This document shows, piece after piece, positions 9,060 to 17,372 of a stretch of DNA of 64,000 nucleotides (the stretch's first letter is position 1; every line of letters starts with the position of its first letter). Under the pieces are notes generated by a model. The model saw nothing but the letters and a program-made list of their open reading frames with translations. It was not told where the DNA came from and searched no databases. The position numbers were made by a program, and so were the translations under genes. The stretch spans positions 1 through 64,000 of the forward strand of contig SVFB01000010.1 of assembly GCA_015057085.1 (NCBI GenBank), written 5' to 3'. This DNA is from Lachnospiraceae bacterium (GTDB lineage Bacteria > Bacillota > Clostridia > Lachnospirales > Lachnospiraceae).

Positions 9060-10748
9060 CTACTGTGCGCTGAAGCAGCAAGCACCAGGTAAGAATGTGA
9101 GCTTGTCGCCCTGGCATACATATACACAATCACTTGGAACAATGTTGTAATTGTTTCCACCATAAATTCCCATTGTATATGCGTTTTCAGTTGCTCTATT
9201 CCACCATGCAAGCATATTCTCTGCAGTATGACCATCTTCTGTATTGCAAAGATTCAAAAGATCATTCCATTCATCATCTACAATATGAGTCGATGTTTCG
9301 CTTCCTGAAGAAGTATTATTGTATGAGAAGTCGTGTGCCCACGCCTGCACATTGTAATCTCCGGCCATAAGTCCGAAATACATATCCCATGCGCCCGGAT
9401 CTGCAAGTGTGGTGTTTGCCGTTGCTCCATCAACCTGAAGAAGCTCTGCATTGATACCGAATGCTGCAAGCTGTGCTGCAATAATCGTTGCTGTATCAGC
9501 AAACTCAGGATTTACCATAATGGTAAGTGTCGTTCCATCATAGCTTGATGCATCAAGATGGCTCTGTACCGCTTCAGCATCTACTGAAGTTCTTGTATTA
9601 TAGTTGTCCAAAGATGCCCAATCTACCAAATCATAATCACTATAATAATCTACTGCGTATCCATATAATCTTGAATATGCACCGCCAAGTGCAGTGATAA
9701 TTCCATCCTGATCAATTGCGTTATATACTGCCAATCTCAAATTCTTATCTGACATCGGTGACTCTTCGCTACAGTTCGAGTCCAAATAGTAGATAAACTT
9801 CTGGGCATAAGCCTGAACCTTTACAAGATCTGCGTATTTTCCGCCATCAACGAATTCTGTTAATGATTCATATGCCATATCCTGTACCATTTCAACAGAA
9901 CCTGTAGCAACCGCATTTTCTCTCTGTGCATTTTCTGAAATAAACTGATAGGTAAGAGTTCTGACATTTGCCTGCTGCTCCTGATGGCGCAAGCTTTCAT
10001 CAGTCTGCCAATAATCATCATTCTTTTCCAATACAAGTGATGATCCTGAGCTGTAACTTACGAATTTATAAGGACCTGTTCCAACCATGTCATTTGCCAG
10101 TTTTGAAGAGGAGTTGTTGAATGAATCCTCATCTACAATAAAGCAACGTGCGAAGAAGTTATCAAACCATCCAAGATTGGTCTGCTCCTTCTTAAATTCA
10201 AATTGAACCGTATAATCATCTACTGCAGATGCTTCTACGAAATCATCCCAGCCTGATGTATTCTGCGTAGTAAACTGATAATTAAATGAAAATGCTACAT
10301 CATCTGCTGTAACTGCATTTCCATTATGGTCTTTGATATAGTCATAGATATAAACTGTATAGATTCCTGTACCTTCTTCATGATCGCATCCAGGGAGATA
10401 ATCCCCTTTGCTCTCATCTGCCAGAATTCCGTATCTCTCACCTTCTGCCGTAACTTCATAAAGCATTTCATATACTTCATAATTACCCGGAATATCGTTG
10501 TTTGTTCCCCAAGGTTCCAATGTTGTAGCAGCCTTCCATGCTACTGTAATACTTTCTCTCTCAACTGAATTGTCGATATTTGCCTCATCTCTCAAATCAG
10601 CTGAATTTGCGACATCTGCCACGGACTGCATCGCACTGCTTTGCTCATTTCCTCCGGCAGAAGTGCTATTTGTAGATCCGTTGCCACAGGCAACCAATCC
10701 TCCTGCCATTGCGGCAGTCAACAATAAAGAAATAACTTTCTTCTTCAT
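9060..10748 (-). CDS. Peptide ABC transporter substrate-binding lipoprotein (SBP family 5)
   Basis: 562 aa. A lipoprotein signal peptide (KKKVISLLL...LVAC) places the lipidated cysteine at about residue 21. The mature part is a class C periplasmic binding protein, with VAWKAATTLEPWG near the start, the DVAFSFNYQF segment and a late MFGLM-like region, all typical of Opp/Dpp binding proteins. AGGAGG lies 5 bases before the ATG. It is first in the operon and divergent from two LysR regulators. It captures the substrate at the outer membrane face; the ligand is unknown. Confidence 0.93.
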   Translation of the reverse strand: MKKKVISLLLTAAMAGGLVACGNGSTNSTSAGGNEQSSAMQSVADVANSADLRDEANIDNSVERESITVAWKAATTLEPWGTNNDIPGNYEVYEMLYEVTAEGERYGILADESKGDYLPGCDHEEGTGIYTVYIYDYIKDHNGNAVTADDVAFSFNYQFTTQNTSGWDDFVEASAVDDYTVQFEFKKEQTNLGWFDNFFARCFIVDEDSFNNSSSKLANDMVGTGPYKFVSYSSGSSLVLEKNDDYWQTDESLRHQEQQANVRTLTYQFISENAQRENAVATGSVEMVQDMAYESLTEFVDGGKYADLVKVQAYAQKFIYYLDSNCSEESPMSDKNLRLAVYNAIDQDGIITALGGAYSRLYGYAVDYYSDYDLVDWASLDNYNTRTSVDAEAVQSHLDASSYDGTTLTIMVNPEFADTATIIAAQLAAFGINAELLQVDGATANTTLADPGAWDMYFGLMAGDYNVQAWAHDFSYNNTSSGSETSTHIVDDEWNDLLNLCNTEDGHTAENMLAWWNRATENAYTMGIYGGNNYNIVPSDCVYVCQGDKLTFLPGACCFSAQ

Positions 10749-10838
10749 AAAAACCTCCTAGATCATTTTTACCCCAGCACATTGTGCTTGTTACGATTCT
10801 TATGTTATTTACTTTGCCTTCCTTTCTCAAATCAAAAA

Positions 10839-10878
10839 GAAAGGGGCTTTATTTGCTTTTTGAATAAAGTCCCCTTTC
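10839..10878 (-). terminator. Terminator/attenuator-like hairpin in the leader of the peptide operon
   Basis: GAAAGGGG-CTTTATT pairs with AATAAAG-CCCCTTTC (one mismatch) around a 9-base loop. On the minus strand it is followed by TTTTTGAT, so it resembles an intrinsic terminator lying 90 bases before the lipoprotein gene. It also contains one copy of the TTTATT...AATAAA motif found again at 10923. It could attenuate the operon, insulate it from antisense transcription of the LysR genes, or act as an operator. Confidence 0.55.
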
Positions 10879-10922
10879 AAGTATTTGCTGATAAAACTGC
10901 GTTGTCGCTTCCTTCTTTTGTC

Positions 10923-10943
10923 TTTATTCACTTTTTGAATAAA
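10923..10943. promoter_or_regulatory. Inverted-repeat operator, probable LysR site
   Basis: TTTATTCA-CTTTT-TGAATAAA is a perfect 8-bp inverted repeat containing a T-N11-A pattern as expected for LysR-type binding. A near copy (TTTATTTG-CTTTT-TGAATAAA) lies about 75 bases away inside the hairpin at 10839-10878. Both lie between the divergent lipoprotein and LysR genes. Confidence 0.6.
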
Positions 10944-11009
10944 TCTATATTCCTTTTTTAAAAATCTCTATGCTACAATATTTATATCATTTTTGTCGAG
11001 GGAAAATTT

Positions 11010-11963
11010 ATGCCGGATACGATTCAATTTCAAAGTGAATATATTAAATTATGTGAAATTGGAAATTTATATGATGCAGCAGATGCATTATATATTTCTG
11101 AGTCAAATCTTTTAAAGCATATGAAATCATTGGAAGAAGAAGTGAACCATAAGCTGTTTTTAAAATGTGCCACCCGCGTAGAGCTGACGGAATACGGAAG
11201 CTTATACTTAAGCTTTGCCTATCGTTTCAAAGAATTGGACAATGAGCTCTTCGCAAAAACAGCTGAATTCGATGCAAAGGCTACTTCAACTGTGCGTCTT
11301 GCGCTAACGCGCACTATGAATGCCGATCATATTGTGAATATGCTTTCGGACCATTTTGCAGAACGCCATCCTGAATTCTCTTTGTTTTCTAAGGAGCTTT
11401 CACGTACCTCTACCCTAGAACAAATCTTTTCGCAGGGATATGATTTGGTTTTGTCCGCCGGTTCTAGCCCTAATAATTCAGATTACTGCACATACCAATG
11501 GTCGACTGATTATTTGGTTGCAATTCTCCCAAAGAATCATCGTCTTGCGAACAAAAAAAGCCTCGTTTTAAGCGAGCTTGCAAACGAAAACTTTATCCTC
11601 TTTCCGGAAGGTTCTTTTTTGAACAGCTATGCTTTAAGCATTTGTCGAAAAGCAGGTTTTGAGCCCTCCGTCGATTTCACGATTCATGGGACCAAAAATC
11701 TCGCAGAGCTTGTGGAAGCCGGAATCGGGGTAAGCTTGACCACATCCAGCGATATCGCATCGATTAAACAACATAAAGTTGCCATTGTAAAATTAGAACC
11801 GGAGACAAAGGTTTATTTAAACTTATATCATCGAAAAAATGTACCTCTGACACTTCCGGCTAAAACTTTTTTGGATTTTGCGCTAGATATACGCGATCAT
11901 CATAGATCTGATATTCCTTTTGAAGGACCGGAGGGTAAAGTTGAACACATCTATTTTAAATGA
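11010..11963 (+). CDS. LysR family transcriptional regulator (first of a tandem pair)
   Basis: 317 aa. The N-terminal winged helix-turn-helix occupies about residues 5-65 (DAADALYISESNLLKHMKSLEEEV, then a TEYG wing), followed by a periplasmic-binding-like effector domain. GAGGG lies before the ATG and a TACAAT -10 box lies at 10974. The recognition helix SESNLLKHMK is less typical than the usual SQxAxSxxI. Being divergent from the peptide transporter operon, it most likely controls that operon in response to a small ligand. Confidence 0.92.
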   Translation: MPDTIQFQSEYIKLCEIGNLYDAADALYISESNLLKHMKSLEEEVNHKLFLKCATRVELTEYGSLYLSFAYRFKELDNELFAKTAEFDAKATSTVRLALTRTMNADHIVNMLSDHFAERHPEFSLFSKELSRTSTLEQIFSQGYDLVLSAGSSPNNSDYCTYQWSTDYLVAILPKNHRLANKKSLVLSELANENFILFPEGSFLNSYALSICRKAGFEPSVDFTIHGTKNLAELVEAGIGVSLTTSSDIASIKQHKVAIVKLEPETKVYLNLYHRKNVPLTLPAKTFLDFALDIRDHHRSDIPFEGPEGKVEHIYFK

Positions 11964-12819
11964 ATTTTTAGTATTAGAAGAAACCTGTAGCTTTTCTAAG
12001 GCCGCAAAACAGTTACGCATGAGCCAGGCTACTTTGTCTCGTCATATTCTTCAATTTGAGGAAGAATTGGGAATTAAGCTTTTTGAGCGAACCACACAAA
12101 AAGTTAAGCTAACTGCCTATGGAGAAGCTTTGATTAAGTATGCGCAAAGCATGCTTAAAGAGGAGACTGCTTTCAAACGAGAAATAGAAAAGATAAGCTT
12201 TCAGTCTGCCAGCCATCTGATTATCGGATGCGTTGATTTCCCTTTTTACTACGGAATCACAGCACGATTGGCGGAATTTAAAAGAGCATATCCAAATGCC
12301 AGACTGGATGTACGGATTGAATCTTCCGATGATTTGGTAAAACTTTTAAAATCAAACCAGATAGATGTTGCTTTTATCAGAAATATCAATCATGTCGCAT
12401 CTACCTTTGATTCTTTTTTGTATGCAGAAGATTATATGTGCATTGCCATCCCGGAAAATCATCCACTGGCTGACAGAGTGTCTGCTAATTTAAGCGAATT
12501 TAAAGATGACATTTTCTATCCACGTTATGAGAAGGATTCCTTAATGAATAATCTGTTTAATCAAATGGTTCAAGATGCCGGTTTTACGCCAAAAATGTCA
12601 TCTAATTGCGCCGGAAGAGAGGATTCCGTGATTAACGACATTAATGCCGTCACCACCTGCACCGGCGGACTGGCAGACACTTTTAAAGGAAATGTCCATG
12701 TTCGCGTGCTTGAGCTTAAGCCAAAATATCATGCGGACATCTATTTGGCTGCATCTCTGGAAAAAGAGCATTCAAACATGGTTACTTCCTTTATGGACTT
12801 TATCCGGTCTTGCCGTTAA
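11941..12819 (+). CDS. LysR family transcriptional regulator (second of the pair, TTG start)
   Basis: About 292 aa. The N-terminal HTH is canonical (FSKAAKQLRMSQATLSRHI, FERTTQKVKLT), followed by a LysR substrate domain. The ORF-track ATG at 11920 has no ribosome site; a TTG at 11941 has GGAGGG with 5-base spacing and begins exactly where the family does, so I take TTG as the start. It overlaps the end of the first LysR gene by 23 bases, which means translational coupling. Two LysR proteins from one mRNA may act together or sense different ligands. Confidence 0.88.
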   Translation: MNTSILNEFLVLEETCSFSKAAKQLRMSQATLSRHILQFEEELGIKLFERTTQKVKLTAYGEALIKYAQSMLKEETAFKREIEKISFQSASHLIIGCVDFPFYYGITARLAEFKRAYPNARLDVRIESSDDLVKLLKSNQIDVAFIRNINHVASTFDSFLYAEDYMCIAIPENHPLADRVSANLSEFKDDIFYPRYEKDSLMNNLFNQMVQDAGFTPKMSSNCAGREDSVINDINAVTTCTGGLADTFKGNVHVRVLELKPKYHADIYLAASLEKEHSNMVTSFMDFIRSCR

Positions 12820-12845
12820 TACGCCCTTTTGTCCTAAATATTTTC

Positions 12846-13202
12846 CTAAGATTCTTCCGATATTTCCTTGGCTAATTCTAGAATTTCGAATGCATACATT
12901 GCTTTTCCCTTCTTTAAAAGCTTTTTATACAGCGGGTAGTTAACTGCACAAATTGCAATTCCTACAATACCAAGAATGATTCCAAATACCATAGCTAACA
13001 TTCCGGAACCAAGAACGCCCATCGCAAAACACATTCCGGTACCAAAAATCAATGTCCCAATGATACCTACAGTCATTGCAGTTACAAACGCAGGAAGTTT
13101 TGCCTTTTCATCAAGTTTCTTCAGCTGGCGCACCTTGCTTGTTTCCTTTGGTAAATAATCCTTTGCTACACTTTCTGCGTATACCTTGTCTAAATCTTTC
13201 AT
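12846..13202 (-). CDS. Small conserved membrane protein (2-3 TM)
   Basis: 118 aa. A soluble N-terminal stretch of about 40 residues precedes glycine-rich hydrophobic segments (AFVTAMTVGIIGTLIFG; AMVFGIILGIVGIAIC) and a NYPLYKKLLKKGK motif near the C-terminus. Similar short clostridial proteins are sometimes labelled dihydropteridine reductase, but nothing here shows an enzyme active site. AAAGGA precedes the ATG. It is convergent with the LysR pair. The function is unknown. Confidence 0.82.
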   Translation of the reverse strand: MKDLDKVYAESVAKDYLPKETSKVRQLKKLDEKAKLPAFVTAMTVGIIGTLIFGTGMCFAMGVLGSGMLAMVFGIILGIVGIAICAVNYPLYKKLLKKGKAMYAFEILELAKEISEES

Positions 13203-13247
13203 CTTATTATCCTTTCGTTTATTGAATTTATTGTTTATTGTTTTTGA

Positions 13248-14261
13248 TTATGCTATTTTTCCTGTTTCTTTTAACCATCTGATTTCATCACGAATTGTTT
13301 CTCTGTATGATCGAGTTGTATATCCTAACTCTTTTTTTGCTTTACTTGAGTCAAACCGATTATTTCTTGCTAAATTGTATACTGAAAACGTTGTCATAAG
13401 TGGCTTTTCCCCTGTTTTCTTTGCCTTTTTTTCAAGCATCTTTGCAATCAGATTTGCTGCAGATATTGGTAAAAATAGTTTCATTGGCTTACATCCACTT
13501 TCCTCAGATATAAGCTTTGTAAAATCTTTAAAGCTTACCGGTTCATTGCCTAGAATATAGCACTCTCCTCGATTTCCCTTATCTGCAGCGCTAATTACTC
13601 CATCTGCCAAATCTCTTACATCGCAAAGGTTAAAACTTCCATCAATACCGGCAGGCATTTCTCCATTTATGATATCTACTAATGTTTTGGTTGTCTCTCC
13701 CATTGCAAAATCTTTTGGACCTAAAATTCCTGAAGGATGAACAACACATGCGTTTAGTCCGCTTTCGGCTGCCTTTAATACCACATTTGTTGCAATCGCT
13801 TTTGACAATGAATAGCATCCCTTAATTCTTTCCGGATCAAGCGGTATCGTTCCTTCACATTCTCTGATTGTTCCGTTTTCTTCTTCCGGAATCGCTCCTG
13901 TGGAAGAACAATATACCAGCTTCGATACATTATGGGTTTTACACATTTCTACAATATTTTCTGTTCCTCCGACATTAACATCCATTACCTTCTGGTTATA
14001 ATTTGGATTTACGGTAACAATACTGGCAATGTGAAGCACCACTGCTTTTGTATCTTTTTCGATTGCAAAGAATCTTTCTAAGTCTTCCTTGTTGCAAAGG
14101 TCACCATATACAATCTCAACTTCTTTAGGAAGATACTTTGCTGATTTGTCATTCGCCAGCACGAATGCTCTTACTCTTTCTCCCCGGCAGATAAGCTGTC
14201 GGCATACTTCGCTTCCTAAAAATCCGGCAGCACCTGTTACTAAATAAATCTTTTTACTCAT
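13248..14261 (-). CDS. NAD-dependent epimerase/dehydratase family protein (extended SDR)
   Basis: 337 aa. The Rossmann motif is TGAAGFLG near residue 8, an aspartate YGDLCN follows, and the catalytic YxxxK is YSLSK with the upstream serine in CSSTGAI. The pattern resembles dihydroflavonol-4-reductase / 3-beta-HSD-like proteins rather than sugar epimerases. GGAGG precedes the ATG. It is preceded by a structured repeat element and by the TetR gene, which may control it. Confidence 0.88.
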   Translation of the reverse strand: MSKKIYLVTGAAGFLGSEVCRQLICRGERVRAFVLANDKSAKYLPKEVEIVYGDLCNKEDLERFFAIEKDTKAVVLHIASIVTVNPNYNQKVMDVNVGGTENIVEMCKTHNVSKLVYCSSTGAIPEEENGTIRECEGTIPLDPERIKGCYSLSKAIATNVVLKAAESGLNACVVHPSGILGPKDFAMGETTKTLVDIINGEMPAGIDGSFNLCDVRDLADGVISAADKGNRGECYILGNEPVSFKDFTKLISEESGCKPMKLFLPISAANLIAKMLEKKAKKTGEKPLMTTFSVYNLARNNRFDSSKAKKELGYTTRSYRETIRDEIRWLKETGKIA

Positions 14262-14288
14262 ATATCTTTACCTCCATCTATTTCGAGT

Positions 14289-14416
14289 CAAGACTCGCTC
14301 GCGAGTCTTGCGCGCCGGATTCGGGTCTGCTTCAGCAGACAAATTCCTGTCCGAATCCGTGCGCATCCTCGCGGAGCGTTTAACTCAGTCGGAGCTTGTC
14401 CCCCGACTGAGTTAAA
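14289..14416 (+). repeat. Structured intergenic repeat, copy A (complete)
   Basis: Complete copy of the six-member family. Hairpin 1 is CAAGACTCGC-TC-GCGAGTCTTG (10 bp perfect). Hairpin 2 is closed by GCGC/GCGC, then CGGATTCGG/CCGAATCCG, with an inner hairpin GTCTGC-TTCA-GCAGAC and a 10-base spacer. Next come the conserved linker GCGCATCCTCGCGGAGCG and hairpin 3, TTTAACTCAGTCGG paired over 14 bp with CCGACTGAGTTAAA. It contains no ORF. It lies between two minus-strand genes, in the antisense direction to them. Confidence 0.85.
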
Positions 14417-14468
14417 GCTTAATCTTTAAGCTTGATGTCATTATAGAAAAAAGAGCATATAAACAGAA

Positions 14469-14541
14469 CAACACTTTCCACGAAATGTGTCGATTTCAAG
14501 CCCTAAGGTCCCGTCACGATTCATGAAAAGTGTTGTTTTTG
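14469..14541 (-). terminator. Long hairpin downstream of the TetR gene, probable terminator
   Basis: The outer arms ACAACACTTTTCATGAA and TTTCGTGGAAAGTGTTGT pair with a few mismatches around about 35 bases, directly after the TetR stop. The U tract is weak (TTCTGTTTAT), so the terminator role is probable rather than certain. Confidence 0.5.
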
Positions 14542-14548
14542 GTTTTCT

Positions 14549-15133
14549 TTATTTTTGTGGCATGTATATGCATTTCTGAATAATCCTAATGATATCTGTT
14601 TTTGACTGGGCGCAATCCTGTGCCAACCACTCATTTATCACACCTATAATTCCTTTTAAATAAAAAATCATGATGAAAGGCTGTTCTTCTTCTGATACTC
14701 CAAACCTTTTAAGAATCGGTCTAAAAATGTCTCTAAACCATTTATCATATGTCTTTTCAGCCCCCATCATTTCATTCTTTTCATACATAATAATAAATAG
14801 CTTACGGTTTTCTTCCACAAACTCCAAATATGGCATCAAATACTCCGGAGTCACAAGAAACAACTCCTCATCTGTTTTCTCCCCAATATGGATTTCCTTA
14901 GAACTATCTACAGAAAAATGTTGAAAAAAATCTTTATAGACTGCTTCAATTGCCTCTCTCAAAAGATCACTCGTATTATCATAATGCAAATAAAATGTGG
15001 ATCTGTTTACTTCTGCTGTCTCACAAATTTCTTTCACAGTAATTAATTCAAAATCCTTTTTCTCAATCAATGAAATTAGTGCGTTTTGCATCTTTTCCGC
15101 AGACTTGAAATACTTACTTTCGTTTTTATTCAT
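14549..15133 (-). CDS. TetR/AcrR family transcriptional regulator
   Basis: About 194 aa. The N-terminal HTH spans residues 10-55 with TVKEICETAEVNRSTFYLHY, the typical TetR recognition segment (usually GVSxGTFYxHF), and an all-helical C-terminal ligand/dimer domain follows. I chose the ATG at 15133 because longer forms overlap the upstream Dabb gene and lack a ribosome site; GGAG lies 10 bases upstream. It probably represses its own small operon and perhaps the epimerase-like gene downstream. Confidence 0.88.
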   Translation of the reverse strand: MNKNESKYFKSAEKMQNALISLIEKKDFELITVKEICETAEVNRSTFYLHYDNTSDLLREAIEAVYKDFFQHFSVDSSKEIHIGEKTDEELFLVTPEYLMPYLEFVEENRKLFIIMYEKNEMMGAEKTYDKWFRDIFRPILKRFGVSEEEQPFIMIFYLKGIIGVINEWLAQDCAQSKTDIIRIIQKCIYMPQK

Positions 15134-15152
15134 ACGTCTTCGTCTCCAGTAT

Positions 15153-15458
15153 TCAGTCAATCTCATAGTCCAGACATACACGACTAGCTGTGAAAGGACG
15201 AACCTTTCCGTTTGCGACCGCCAAATGTTCAGGATGTTCTGCGTATCCTTTCAATGCTTCTTCGCTCTCAAAAGTGGAATCAAGCATTACATCACAGTTG
15301 GAACTTGGAAGTCCGTTAATGTTTACTTTGATATCAATCATTCCCGGAATCTTGCCTGATAGTCCTTCTAATCCTTCCTTGATTTCAGCTTTAATCTTTT
15401 CGATTTGTGCGCCTGAATACTCATCCTTTAATGTCCATAATATTACATGTTTTACCAT
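15153..15458 (-). CDS. Dabb family (stress-responsive alpha/beta barrel) protein
   Basis: 101 aa, a single Dabb ferredoxin-like domain. The opening VKHVILWTLKD, a middle IDIKVNIN strand, and the YAEHPEHLAVA histidine motif are diagnostic of the family. Such proteins dimerise into small barrels; some are stress-induced and some are polyketide cyclases, so the activity here is unknown. It lies 19 bases upstream of the TetR gene and is probably co-transcribed with it. Confidence 0.9.
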   Translation of the reverse strand: MVKHVILWTLKDEYSGAQIEKIKAEIKEGLEGLSGKIPGMIDIKVNINGLPSSNCDVMLDSTFESEEALKGYAEHPEHLAVANGKVRPFTASRVCLDYEID

Positions 15459-15565
15459 ATTACATTCCTGCTTTCAAAAAAATATTTTCTTAAATCATAC
15501 CACTTCAACCAAACCCTTGCTATGCAAAATTTGTATTCAGACAGACGTTCTTGACTTAAAACCAC

Positions 15566-15615
15566 AAAAAGGCATTCCAAGGAAAGTATATAATTTCCCC
15601 AGAACGCCTTTTTTT
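15566..15615. terminator. Bidirectional terminator after the sugar ABC permease
   Basis: AAAAAGGCATTCC...GGAAAG / CTTTCC-like arms form an imperfect stem closed by AAAAAGGC and GCCTTTTTTT. On the minus strand it ends the galactan operon beginning at 20289; on the plus strand it has a T7 tail as well. Confidence 0.65.
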
Positions 15616-16455
15616 CTAGCCCTTAACACCTCCTGCAACCAGACCATTTTGAATAAATTTCTGTAATGCCATAAATACGATCATGATTGGAAGTGATGAT
15701 ACTACTGCTGCTGCCGAGAACAGTGTCCAGTGTGCTGCAAACTGATTTGTAATAAATGACTGTAATCCCAATGCCAAAGTCATTTTTCCTGGTGTTTGTA
15801 AAAAAACTGATGTTATTACATATTCACTGTATGTTGCAATGAAAGAGAATAAAAATATTACTACAAGTTGCGGCATTGCCAGTGGCAATATAATTGAGTA
15901 GAACACTTTAAACTGTCCCGCTCCATCTACCTTAGCTGCCTCATCCAACTCTATTGGAATCCCATCTATATATGACTTTAAGAGCCATATATTAAATGCG
16001 CTTCCTCCTGCAAGAACAAATATAAGTGCCAACGAACTGTCAACAAGGCCAAAATTATAAATTAAAATATAATATCCGGATACTGCCATGCTATTAGGAA
16101 ATACCTGCAATATTAATAGGCTCATGAGTCCATATTTTCTACCGGTAAATCTCATACGTGAAAATGCGTATGCTGACAATGATGTTATCACTAACTGGAT
16201 GAGTGCGACGGTTATGCACAATTTTAATGAATTCCATACCCAAGTCACAAAATCCGATTCTGTAAATAAATCTTTATAATGCTTAATGCTAAATTTTTCC
16301 GGAAACAAGGATGAAAGAAAAAAGCTATCACCCGCAGAAAAAGATGACATTACAATCCACACTACCGGGAAAAGAACTGCAATCATTACAATCCAAATAA
16401 TCACTCTGCTTATCCATAGAGTCTTTTTCTCTGAGGCAGACAATTTCTTATTCAT
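15616..16455 (-). CDS. Carbohydrate ABC transporter permease (MalG type)
   Basis: 279 aa with six predicted TM helices. The EAA loop is present as ELDEAAKVDGAGQFKVFYSIILPL, characteristic of CUT1 sugar permeases, and it ends in the family-typical QNGLVAGGVKG. It forms the membrane channel with the MalF-type partner, whose stop lies one base upstream of this start. From its place next to a GH53 galactanase, the substrate is probably galacto-oligosaccharide. Confidence 0.93.
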   Translation of the reverse strand: MNKKLSASEKKTLWISRVIIWIVMIAVLFPVVWIVMSSFSAGDSFFLSSLFPEKFSIKHYKDLFTESDFVTWVWNSLKLCITVALIQLVITSLSAYAFSRMRFTGRKYGLMSLLILQVFPNSMAVSGYYILIYNFGLVDSSLALIFVLAGGSAFNIWLLKSYIDGIPIELDEAAKVDGAGQFKVFYSIILPLAMPQLVVIFLFSFIATYSEYVITSVFLQTPGKMTLALGLQSFITNQFAAHWTLFSAAAVVSSLPIMIVFMALQKFIQNGLVAGGVKG

Positions 16456-16456
16456 T

Positions 16457-17368
16457 TTAATCGACCTCCTTGAATTGACCTGAACAATGCATGTTTATCA
16501 ATGTAAACGTTCCAACAATTATAAATATCAATACACTAAATGTCGCAGATAGTTCATATCTGTTTGACCATGTCGTCATTTTATAAGTAGTACTTGCCAA
16601 AATATCAGTGTATCCTGCATATTGGTTATCTACTCTCGCCGGTCCTCCTTGCGTAATCATATAAATATTACCAAAATTATTAAAGTTGGCTGCAAAAGAA
16701 GAAATGACTAACGGCACCGACAACTTTGTTACCATTGGAAATGTAATACTTTTAAAGCACTGCCATTTTGATGCTCCATCTATCTTGGCAGCTTCATAAT
16801 AATCATTCGATATTGCCTGTAGTCCGCCAAGACACACATTCATCATATAAGGAAATCCCAACCATATATTTACTATTATGATTGCAAATCTTGCCCAGAA
16901 GACGCTTGTCATCCATGGAATATTGGAACTTATACCTAGCATGTGTAGTAGATTATTGATTCCACCATACTGCTCGTTCAACAGTCCCTGCCATGCCAGA
17001 ATCGCAATTGTCGCAGGCAGTGCCCATGGGATTATCAAAATTGCTCTATAAAATTTAGATTCTTTCATATTTGGATTATTCAATAAGATAGCCAAGAATA
17101 ATCCCATTAAATATGATCCAACTGTACTGATGATTGCAAAACATACTGTCCATCCCAATACTGGGAAAAACACTTCCCTTATGCTACCGGAAAGAACTGT
17201 TACATAATTCTGAAATCCTACAAAGGAAAAATCTGATAAATGATACATGTTGTAATTCGTAAAAGATATCACAACTGTATATATTATTGGAATCAATGTA
17301 ACTACAAAGATTGAAATTAGTGCCGGAGCAAGATACGGATATGCTCTTAAATTATTTTTCTTCTTCAT
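16457..17368 (-). CDS. Sugar ABC transporter permease (MalF type)
   Basis: 303 aa. It has the CUT1 permease core with six TM helices, the EAA loop DYYEAAKIDGASKWQCFKSITFPM, and the family segment WGLP-like IIPWALPATIAILAW. It pairs with the MalG-type permease and the binding lipoprotein. No ATPase (MsmX/UgpC type) is encoded in this operon, so a shared ATPase from elsewhere in the genome must energise it, as is common in Firmicutes. Confidence 0.93.
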   Translation of the reverse strand: MKKKNNLRAYPYLAPALISIFVVTLIPIIYTVVISFTNYNMYHLSDFSFVGFQNYVTVLSGSIREVFFPVLGWTVCFAIISTVGSYLMGLFLAILLNNPNMKESKFYRAILIIPWALPATIAILAWQGLLNEQYGGINNLLHMLGISSNIPWMTSVFWARFAIIIVNIWLGFPYMMNVCLGGLQAISNDYYEAAKIDGASKWQCFKSITFPMVTKLSVPLVISSFAANFNNFGNIYMITQGGPARVDNQYAGYTDILASTTYKMTTWSNRYELSATFSVLIFIIVGTFTLINMHCSGQFKEVD

Positions 17369-17372
17369 ATCA

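Noticed and set aside
10749-11009. Metabolite riboswitch upstream of the peptide-transport operon
   Set aside because: Only a simple hairpin with a U tract is seen; no known aptamer core motif was recognised.
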